A stretch of DNA of 7,213 bases, from positions 1-7,213 of the forward strand of contig JAGUYQ010000332.1 of the NCBI GenBank assembly GCA_020061285.1, given 5' to 3'. Each line of letters begins with the position of its first letter. Within the stretch, counting starts at the first letter, position 1. The translations under genes and the position numbers were made by a program. The notes beneath the pieces are model-generated. The model had not been told where the DNA came from. It searched no databases and saw only the letters and a list, made by a program, of their open reading frames with translations. The stretch comes from Betaproteobacteria bacterium. GTDB taxonomy: Bacteria > Pseudomonadota > Gammaproteobacteria > Burkholderiales > UBA9220. Positions 1-5,481 of the stretch are shown piece by piece.

Positions 1-3000
1 GGCAGTATGGACTGGACTTATCTGCCTGACCAGGCGAGTAATTTTGCCTGGAAGTACGGCTATGTCAGTAGCCAGTGCAACGGTGTTTATTACAACCCCA
101 ACATCACTTATCAGCCGCCGGTGGATTCCACCGGGGCCAGCTATTCCAATTCCAGTTTTACCGCTGCCTGGAAGGATGGCTTCAAAACAAGCGATGGGAC
201 GTTGAACTTGAGCACTTCCTTCCAGCCTGGTGACGGTACGTGGGCAACGGCAGCCTACTACTATGCCTACAGCGGCAGCCAGGCGGTCAAGAATTACAGC
301 AATACCAACTCCACCTTCTATAAGGAGTGCAACAGCGACTTTGGCAGTACCCCGGGGAAGAACGTCTTCACCAAGGTGACCGTTAGCGCGACGTCCGGGC
401 CCGGCGGGACGGACGAACGGCAGAATTTCGCCAACTGGTATAGCTATTACCGTAGCCGCATGCAGATGATGAAGACGGCGGCGGGGCGGGCGTTCGCTTC
501 TATCGACAACCGTTATCGGGTGGGATTCATGACTATCAATACGTCGCGGACGACGACGGGTACGGAGTTTCTCGATATCGGCACTTACGATGCTACCCAG
601 AAGGCCAGTTGGTATTCAACTTTCTACGCCGTGCAGCCCACGGGAGGGACGCCCCTGCGGGCCGCACTGTCCAAGGCCGGCCGCATTTTCGCCGGCAAGA
701 CGGGAACCGATCCGGTGCAGTATTCCTGCCAGCAGAATTTCGCCATTCTTTCCACCGATGGCTATTGGAACGGGGCGGCCGGCTACCGTTTGGACGGTTC
801 GACGGATATTGGCAACGTGGACAATGACCTCACCACTGTGCCGCGGCCTTTCTACGATGGAGGCGGCACATCCGCCAGCGATACACTGGCGGATGTGGCT
901 TATTATTATTACACCACCGACTTGCGTACCACTGCGCTGGGAAACTGTACGGGGGCATTGGGGGGCAGTGTGGACGTGTGCGAGGATAATGTCCCACCCG
1001 GTGGCGAAGATACGGCTGCCAAGCAGCATATGACCACCTTCACCCTTGGCTTGGGCAACCAGGGAAAAATGGCCTATTCTCCCACCTATAAAACCGACAC
1101 CAGCGGAGACTATCTTAAGGTCAAGAACGGTGATACGGGTTGTAGTTGGCTATCTGGCGGCGCCACCTGCAAGTGGCCGGTTCCCGGCTCCGACAAGGTG
1201 GAGAACATTGACGATATGTGGCACGCGGCGGTGAACGGACGAGGGACCTATTTCACCGCTACCGATCCTACCTCCCTGGCTTCCGGCTTGAAGAACGCCC
1301 TGGCGGGGGTGAATGCCCGTACCGGATCTTCCGCTGCCGCCACCACCAGCAACCCCAATGTGACCTCCGGTGACAACTTTGTCTTCAGTTCCACCTTCAC
1401 CACTCTCGATTGGACCGGTGAATTGATTCGCCAGCAGATGGACCTCAATACCGGCGCCATTTCCACCGCCATCGACTGGCGGGCCCAGGGCTTGTTGGAT
1501 GCCAAGGTAGGGGCAGTTTCCGATACGCGGACGATTTATACCTTTAGTTCTGCTGCCGCCAATAAGTTTAAATCCTTTCTTTGGACTAATCTGACAACAG
1601 CGGAACAGGCTTATTTTCAAACGGCTAACATCAGTTCCCTATCTCAATGGTGTACCACTGGCACCGATTGCTTGGATGCAACCCAGAAAACCAATGCCCA
1701 GGGGGCAAACCTGGTGAATTTCCTCCGTGGCCAGACTGGTTATGAAAACCGTACTACGAATGCAGCGGCCAACCGCCTGTATCGCAGCCGGGCTCATGTA
1801 TTGGGGGATATCGTTTCGGCCGAGGCGGTATACGTCAAAAAGCCGCTCTACAATTACTCCGACGCGGATTACGCCACGTTTGTCACTAGCAATACCAGCC
1901 GTCAGGGGATGGTGTATGTCGCCGCCAATGATGGCATGTTGCACGCCTTCAATGCCGACACTGGGGCCGAGTCATTTGCTTATATTCCCACGGCCATGCT
2001 ACCCAATTTATTCAAGCTTGCGGATTTCAATTATAGCGCCCAGCATCGTTATTTTGTCGATGGCACACCCGTGGTGGGAGATGCCTATCTCAGCGGCTGG
2101 AAAACCATTTTAGTCGGCGGTTATAACGGCGGCGGGCGGGGCTATTACGCCCTGGATGTGACCAACCCGGCTGCTCCTCAGGCCCTTTGGGAGTTTAAGG
2201 TGCGCAATCCTAGCGTGACTGCCTGTGCCGCCACGACCACTGCCGCCGAGGGGCAGATGGACGACTGCGACGTGGGCTACAGCTACGGCAACCCGGTTAT
2301 CACCAAGCTACCCAACGGCACCTGGGTGGTACTGGTGGCCTCGGGTTACAACAATGTCAGCCCCGGGGATGGTCAGGGGTATCTGTATGTACTGAACGCT
2401 CAGACCGGCGCCATCATCAAAAAGATCGCCACCGGGGTGGGCAGTACCACCACGCCGAGCGGCTTGTCGAAGATCAACGCCTGGGTGGACAATGCCATGC
2501 AGGACAACACCGCCCTACGGGCCTACGGCGGTGATTTGCTGGGCAACGTGTGGAGCTTCGATTTGACTACTTACACTTCCCAACACTTGGCCGCATTGAA
2601 GAATATCGGGGCTAGCGCCCAACCCATTACCGCCAAGCCCGAACTCGGCCTGGTGGATAACCACGTAGTGGTTTACGTAGGAACGGGGCGCTACTTGGGA
2701 ACCACCGATTTGGCGGATGCCTCGCAACAGTCCTTCTATGCCATCAAGGACCCCTTGAATGGTACTGATTATGGGGCCAATTTCCGTGCCACCGCCAACG
2801 TCGTGCAACAGACCCTGACTACGGGTACAGATGTCAGCGGGGCCATTATCCGGACTGCCAGCAGCAATGGGGTGAATTTCTCGACCAACGACGGTTGGTA
2901 CATCGACCTGCCGGATGCCGGAGAGAGGGCAAACACCGACCCCGCCTTGGCCCTGGGAACCCTGGTGTTCACCACCAACGTGCCCAACGCCAATGCCTGT

Positions 3001-3258
3001 ACCGTTGGGGGCTACAGTTGGATTTATTACCTGGATTACCGTACCGGCTCCTTTGTTTCGACCTCGGCGGGACAAGTGGTGGCTCGGCGCCTGGGCAACG
3101 CCTTGGCGACTAGGCCGGTACTGGTGCGCTTGCCCAACAACTCGGTGGTGAGTCTGACTAAGCTGTCGGACACCAAGGTGGAGGTGGGCAACGTGCCCAT
3201 CGGGGCCGGGGGCAGCACGGTCCGCCGGGTGCTGTGGCGGGAACTGTTCAACGAGTAA
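1..3258 (+). CDS. pilY1: Type IV pilus tip adhesin/assembly protein PilY1 (PilC family), 5' partial
   Basis: PilY1/PilC proteins sit at the tip of type IV pili, act in pilus assembly and retraction balance, surface sensing and adhesion, and reach the periplasm by a signal peptide. The 1085 residues visible have no start. The first codons read G-S-M-D-W, which fits the end of a DxSGSM metal-site (MIDAS) motif of a von Willebrand A domain, so the ATG at base 7 is internal. Other vWA landmarks, numbered from that Met, are GGTPLR at 213-218 and LSTDGYWN at 248-255. The C-terminal half is the PilC beta-propeller (Neisseria_PilC type): VYVAANDGMLHAFNADTG at 636-653, GGYNGGGRGYYALDVTNP near 705-725, and YGGDLLGNVWSFD at 840-852. 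It ends in RRVLWREL, as is common in the family. A nine-residue DxDxDGxxD calcium loop is not evident just before YGGDL. No pilE-like gene follows. The family call is firm; adhesin specificity is unknown. Confidence 0.95.
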   Translation, partial: GSMDWTYLPDQASNFAWKYGYVSSQCNGVYYNPNITYQPPVDSTGASYSNSSFTAAWKDGFKTSDGTLNLSTSFQPGDGTWATAAYYYAYSGSQAVKNYSNTNSTFYKECNSDFGSTPGKNVFTKVTVSATSGPGGTDERQNFANWYSYYRSRMQMMKTAAGRAFASIDNRYRVGFMTINTSRTTTGTEFLDIGTYDATQKASWYSTFYAVQPTGGTPLRAALSKAGRIFAGKTGTDPVQYSCQQNFAILSTDGYWNGAAGYRLDGSTDIGNVDNDLTTVPRPFYDGGGTSASDTLADVAYYYYTTDLRTTALGNCTGALGGSVDVCEDNVPPGGEDTAAKQHMTTFTLGLGNQGKMAYSPTYKTDTSGDYLKVKNGDTGCSWLSGGATCKWPVPGSDKVENIDDMWHAAVNGRGTYFTATDPTSLASGLKNALAGVNARTGSSAAATTSNPNVTSGDNFVFSSTFTTLDWTGELIRQQMDLNTGAISTAIDWRAQGLLDAKVGAVSDTRTIYTFSSAAANKFKSFLWTNLTTAEQAYFQTANISSLSQWCTTGTDCLDATQKTNAQGANLVNFLRGQTGYENRTTNAAANRLYRSRAHVLGDIVSAEAVYVKKPLYNYSDADYATFVTSNTSRQGMVYVAANDGMLHAFNADTGAESFAYIPTAMLPNLFKLADFNYSAQHRYFVDGTPVVGDAYLSGWKTILVGGYNGGGRGYYALDVTNPAAPQALWEFKVRNPSVTACAATTTAAEGQMDDCDVGYSYGNPVITKLPNGTWVVLVASGYNNVSPGDGQGYLYVLNAQTGAIIKKIATGVGSTTTPSGLSKINAWVDNAMQDNTALRAYGGDLLGNVWSFDLTTYTSQHLAALKNIGASAQPITAKPELGLVDNHVVVYVGTGRYLGTTDLADASQQSFYAIKDPLNGTDYGANFRATANVVQQTLTTGTDVSGAIIRTASSNGVNFSTNDGWYIDLPDAGERANTDPALALGTLVFTTNVPNANACTVGGYSWIYYLDYRTGSFVSTSAGQVVARRLGNALATRPVLVRLPNNSVVSLTKLSDTKVEVGNVPIGAGGSTVRRVLWRELFNE
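867..897. repeat. Perfect 12-bp inverted repeat inside pilY1
   Basis: CACATCCGCCAG at 867-878 and its exact reverse complement CTGGCGGATGTG at 886-897 are separated by a 7-base loop. The repeat lies in codons for the GGTSASDTLADVA stretch of the vWA region. No T-tract follows, so it does not look like an intrinsic terminator. The repeat itself is certain; any function is unknown. Confidence 0.85.
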
Positions 3259-3259
3259 G

Positions 3260-4189
3260 TCAGGCAGGAGGGAGCAGGTTACGCGGGAGGGAAAACACTA
3301 CATTTTCTTCCCTTCCTGCCAGTTCTTGAACTTTATCTGCCCCTAGCTCCCCTAGTCGCGCTATGACTTCTTGCACCAGCACTTCCGGTGCCGAGGCGCC
3401 GGCGGTGATGCCCACGGATGTTTTCCCTTCCAGCCAGGCCGGATCGAGTTGGCTGGCATTGTCCACCATGTAGGCCTCGGTGCCCCGGTTGCTGGCGACT
3501 TCCCGCAGGCGGTTGGAGTTGGAGCTGTTGGGGGAGCCGACCACGATCACCAGGTCGCATTGCTGGGCCAGGGCCTTGACGGCGTCCTGGCGGTTTTGGG
3601 TGGCGTAGCAGATGTCGTCCGTTTTCGGTCCGGCGATGCTGGGGAAGCGGGCCTTGAGGGCGGCGATGACCGTGCCGGCGTCATCCATCGACAGGGTCGT
3701 CTGGGTAACGAAGGCCAGGTTGTCCGGCGCGTTGACCTCCAGGGCGGCCACGTCTTCGGGTTTTTCCACCAGGTAAATGCCGTTGTCCACTTGCCCCATG
3801 GTGCCTTCCACCTCGGGGTGGCCGCGGTGGCCGATCATGACGATTTCCTTGCCCTGTTTGCGCAGGCGGGCAACGGCCAGGTGCACCTTGGTCACCAGGG
3901 GGCAGGTGGCGTCGAATACCTTCAGCCCGCGCTTTTCCGCTTCTTCCTGCACGGCGCGCGAAACGCCGTGGGCGCTGAAAATGACGGTGTTGCCAGGGGG
4001 GATTTCGTCCAGGTCCTCGATGAACACCGCGCCCATCTGCCGCAGGCGATCGACGACGAACTTGTTGTGTACCACTTCATGGCGGACGTAAATGGGTGCG
4101 CCGAACCGCTGCAAGGCGCGTTCGACGATCTCGATGGCCCGGTCAACGCCGGCGCAGAAACCACGGGGGTTGGCTAGTAAAACTTGCAT
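3260..4189 (-). CDS. ispH: 4-hydroxy-3-methylbut-2-enyl diphosphate reductase
   Basis: IspH (LytB) is the cytosolic iron-sulfur enzyme that reduces HMBPP to IPP and DMAPP, the last step of the MEP isoprenoid pathway. The 309-residue protein is full length (E. coli IspH is 316). The three cluster cysteines are present: Cys12 in NPRGFCAGV, Cys96 in [11 protein letters not shown], and Cys194 in [11 protein letters not shown]. The substrate and proton-relay region [13 protein letters not shown] (121-133) holds His124 and Glu126. TQTTLS (162-167), [10 protein letters not shown] (219-228) and the TAGASAP motif complete the active site. The start is fixed by the typical N-terminus [14 protein letters not shown]; no good Shine-Dalgarno sequence precedes it. 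The gene runs towards pilY1, with only one base between the two stops. It normally follows fkpB in an operon, but here a cold-shock gene on the other strand intervenes, so it is probably transcribed alone. Confidence 0.98.
   Translation of the reverse strand: MQVLLANPRGFCAGVDRAIEIVERALQRFGAPIYVRHEVVHNKFVVDRLRQMGAVFIEDLDEIPPGNTVIFSAHGVSRAVQEEAEKRGLKVFDATCPLVTKVHLAVARLRKQGKEIVMIGHRGHPEVEGTMGQVDNGIYLVEKPEDVAALEVNAPDNLAFVTQTTLSMDDAGTVIAALKARFPSIAGPKTDDICYATQNRQDAVKALAQQCDLVIVVGSPNSSNSNRLREVASNRGTEAYMVDNASQLDPAWLEGKTSVGITAGASAPEVLVQEVIARLGELGADKVQELAGREENVVFSLPRNLLPPA
3263..3320. terminator. Weak hairpin candidate just after the pilY1 stop, within ispH
   Basis: GGCAGGA (3263-3269) can pair with TCCTGCC (3314-3320). 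An inner imperfect stem pairs GGGAGGGAAAA (3285-3295) with TTTTCTTCCCT (3303-3313), with one mismatch and some G-T pairs around a 7-base loop. It is the first structure a pilY1 transcript meets after its stop, but it is not followed by a T-run and it overlaps the last codons of ispH. It is a candidate only. Confidence 0.25.
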
Positions 4190-4204
4190 TTGGAATGGAA
4201 ATTG

Positions 4205-4210
4205 ATTATA
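4205..4210 (-). promoter_or_regulatory. Putative -10 box for ispH
   Basis: Read on the minus strand, the sequence is a perfect TATAAT in the context TGCTTATAATC. Its 3' end lies only 15 bases before the ispH ATG, implying a leader of roughly 8-10 nucleotides. No convincing TTGACA-like -35 box is seen 16-18 bases upstream. A separate ispH promoter is expected because the neighbouring gene points away. This is an inference from motif and position. Confidence 0.35.
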
Positions 4211-4306
4211 AGCACACTACGTACTTCTCATGCTGATTGCATAGCAGGGGCAAGAAGCAGGTGTCCATCATAATCCAGTTATAAAGATAACAACAGGAAC
4301 ACGTAT

Positions 4307-4311
4307 GAGGG
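4307..4311 (+). promoter_or_regulatory. Ribosome binding site of the cold-shock gene
   Basis: GAGGG lies 7 bases before the ATG at 4319 and supports that start. The ATG at 4305 overlaps this site and is in a different frame. Confidence 0.6.
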
Positions 4312-4318
4312 TAAGTGT

Positions 4319-4540
4319 ATGGCAGTCGGTATCGTCAAGTGGTTCAGCAGTGTGAAGGGCTACGGTTTTATCGAGCAGCAGGAGGGTGAGGACTTGTTCG
4401 TCCATTTTTCCGAGCTTCAGATGGACGGGTACCGCACCCTGCGCGGTGGACAGAAGGTTACCTTCGATGTCGGCCGCGGCGACAAGGGCGCCCATGCCGT
4501 CAAGGTGGCGCTTTTGAAGGAAATGCAGGCCGGCGGCTAA
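4319..4540 (+). CDS. Cold-shock domain protein (CspA-like nucleic-acid-binding protein)
   Basis: This 73-residue single-domain cold-shock protein has the length of the CspA family, small OB-fold proteins that bind single-stranded RNA and DNA and act as RNA chaperones or antiterminators in the cytoplasm. It opens MAVGIVKWF. RNP1 is K-G-Y-G-F-I at 13-18 (Tyr in place of the usual first Phe), and RNP2 is LFVHF at 26-30. QMDGYRTLRGGQKVTF matches the family. The C-terminal part (DKGAHAVKVALLKEMQAGG) departs from the usual KGPQAxNV ending and is slightly extended. It is oriented against its neighbours, and its TAA overlaps the TAG of fkpB. Whether it is cold-induced cannot be told; many paralogues are constitutive. 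The domain call is secure; the paralogue name is not assigned. Confidence 0.93.
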   Translation: MAVGIVKWFSSVKGYGFIEQQEGEDLFVHFSELQMDGYRTLRGGQKVTFDVGRGDKGAHAVKVALLKEMQAGG

Positions 4541-4974
4541 TCCCGTAGTATTTCCCTGATTTCTACCTCGAACACCACCGGGCAATCACTCAACGGGTGA
4601 TTGAAATCCACCTTGGCGTGGTCCTCGAACTTTTCCAGGACCACGCCGCCCGCGGTGTTGCCATCCGGCAGCGTGAAGGCGATCAGGCTATTTGGCTCGA
4701 CAGGGATGTTTTCCGGAAAGCTTGCCAGCGGAATCTCCAGAATCCGCGAGGGATCGCCCACGCCGAAGGCCTCCTCCGGCGACAGGTTGAAGACGTAGCG
4801 GTGCTTGGGGGACAAACCCACCAAGCACTGCTCCAGCTTGGGTTCCAGCTCCCCTTCTCCCAGTTGCAGCGATAAAGGCTCGCCGTCGAAATTGCTGTCG
4901 ATTTCCTTGCCGTTGAGGCCGCTGAGGCGGTAATGCAGCAAAATCCGATCGCCGTATTCTGCGGTGTCATCCAT
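4537..4974 (-). CDS. fkpB: FKBP-type peptidyl-prolyl cis-trans isomerase, SlpA/FkpB family
   Basis: SlpA/FkpB proteins catalyse cis-trans isomerisation of Xaa-Pro bonds and have chaperone activity in the cytoplasm. The protein has 145 residues (E. coli FkpB 149). The FKBP fold is interrupted by the insert-in-flap domain at roughly 70-120. Visible landmarks are LLHYRLSGLNGKEIDSN near the N-terminus, LEQCLVGL (47-54), PEEAFG (66-71), and the signature FNHPL at 124-128 followed by VFEVEIREI. There is no signal peptide. The start is supported by AAGGA nine bases upstream. The gene follows lspA after 36 bases on the same strand, the usual order ileS-lspA-fkpB. Its 3' end overlaps the convergent cold-shock gene by four bases. 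A strong inverted repeat covers codons 110-120. Confidence 0.95.
   Translation of the reverse strand: MDDTAEYGDRILLHYRLSGLNGKEIDSNFDGEPLSLQLGEGELEPKLEQCLVGLSPKHRYVFNLSPEEAFGVGDPSRILEIPLASFPENIPVEPNSLIAFTLPDGNTAGGVVLEKFEDHAKVDFNHPLSDCPVVFEVEIREILRD
4615..4647. repeat. Perfect 11-bp inverted repeat inside fkpB, downstream of the cold-shock gene
   Basis: GGCGTGGTCCT at 4615-4625 and AGGACCACGCC at 4637-4647 are exact reverse complements around an 11-base loop. The element covers exactly codons 110-120 of fkpB and starts 75 bases after the cold-shock stop. A smaller 7-bp hairpin (CAATCAC/GTGATTG, 4583-4603) lies just before it. Neither has a T-run. The structure is certain on paper; a role in ending or stabilising the cold-shock transcript is speculation. 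Confidence 0.8.
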
Positions 4975-4983
4975 GTCCCGTTT

Positions 4984-4988
4984 TCCTT
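4984..4988 (-). promoter_or_regulatory. Ribosome binding site of fkpB
   Basis: AAGGA on the minus strand, within GGGAAGGA, lies nine bases before the fkpB ATG in the 36-base gap after lspA. It supports the chosen start. Confidence 0.65.
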
Positions 4989-5010
4989 CCCATGATCTTT
5001 GCCGGAGTGA

Positions 5011-5481
5011 CTAGTGTGAGGGCGGTTTGCGGAAGCTGTCCCACACCAGCAGCACGGCGCCGCAGGTGATGGCCGAGTCGGCCACGTTGAAGGCCGGCCA
5101 GTAGTAATCCCGCCAGTAAAGCTGGATGAAGTCGATCACGTGGCCGAGGGCGATGCGGTCGATCAGGTTTCCCAGGGCGCCGCCCAGGATCAGTGCCAAA
5201 GCCAGGCTGAACAGGGCTTGGTGGGGATGGCGGCGCAGCAGGAAGACGATGACCGCCGACGCAGCGGCCGCCACCAGGCTGAAGAAGAACCGCTGCCAGC
5301 CCCCTGCGTCGGCCAGCAGACTGAAGGCGGCGCCGGTATTGTAGGCCAATACCAGGTTGAACGAGGGCAGCACCGGCAGTTTGTCCCCCAGTTGGAACAC
5401 GGCCGTCACCCAATGTTTGGTGAGTTGGTCGAGGACAATTACCCCGGCACTGATCGCCAGCCAGCGGGTCCAGTTAAGCAT
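5011..5481 (-). CDS. lspA: Lipoprotein signal peptidase (signal peptidase II)
   Basis: LspA is the inner-membrane aspartyl protease that removes the signal peptide of prolipoproteins after Lgt adds diacylglycerol to the lipobox cysteine. With the start at MLNWTRW the protein has 156 residues (E. coli 164). Four hydrophobic segments are visible, at about 6-25, 68-83, 91-108 and 134-148. The conserved blocks are VLDQLTK (Asp18), NTGAAFS (48-54), GNLIDRI, and the catalytic aspartates Asp117 in HVIDFI and Asp135 in FNVADSAI. The open frame extends upstream to 5550, but that stretch lies inside ileS and is not LspA-like. An ATG at 5499 adding six residues is an alternative. The chosen ATG sits 8 bases inside the ileS end with only a weak GGCGAG before it, which suggests translational coupling to ileS. 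Confidence 0.96.
   Translation of the reverse strand: MLNWTRWLAISAGVIVLDQLTKHWVTAVFQLGDKLPVLPSFNLVLAYNTGAAFSLLADAGGWQRFFFSLVAAAASAVIVFLLRRHPHQALFSLALALILGGALGNLIDRIALGHVIDFIQLYWRDYYWPAFNVADSAITCGAVLLVWDSFRKPPSH

Larger units (their letters stand above)
4190..4318. other. Divergent intergenic region between ispH and the cold-shock gene
   Basis: This is the only sizeable non-coding stretch (129 bases) and is AT-richer than its surroundings. It must hold promoters for both flanking genes. On the minus strand there is the TATAAT near ispH. On the plus strand, TATAAA at 4280-4285 could be a -10 for the cold-shock gene (leader about 27 bases), but no -35 match lies at the right distance. No tRNA, riboswitch or terminator is recognisable here. 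Confidence 0.6.

Noticed and set aside
898..912. TAT repeat giving four consecutive tyrosines in PilY1
   Set aside because: The repeat has too few units to suggest phase variation, and a Tyr-rich stretch ahead of TTDLR is usual in this protein family.
2659..2673. Small palindrome AACCAC-GTA-GTGGTT in pilY1
   Set aside because: A six-bp stem is within chance expectation for a window of this length and there is nothing around it to suggest a role.
3371..4177. 268-codon open frame on the plus strand opposite ispH
   Set aside because: It mirrors a clearly functional ispH in a GC-rich region, its residues are mostly G/A/V/H with no recognisable motif, and it has no ribosome site; it is a shadow frame.
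4218..4227. TACGTACTTC resembling the E. coli cspA cold box
   Set aside because: Only the six-base ACGTAC core agrees, it is itself a short palindrome, and it lies too far upstream to be placed confidently in the cold-shock leader.
4237..4274. TTGCAT (4237-4242) and CATAAT (4269-4274) as a promoter for the cold-shock gene
   Set aside because: The spacing of 26 bases is too long for a sigma-70 promoter.
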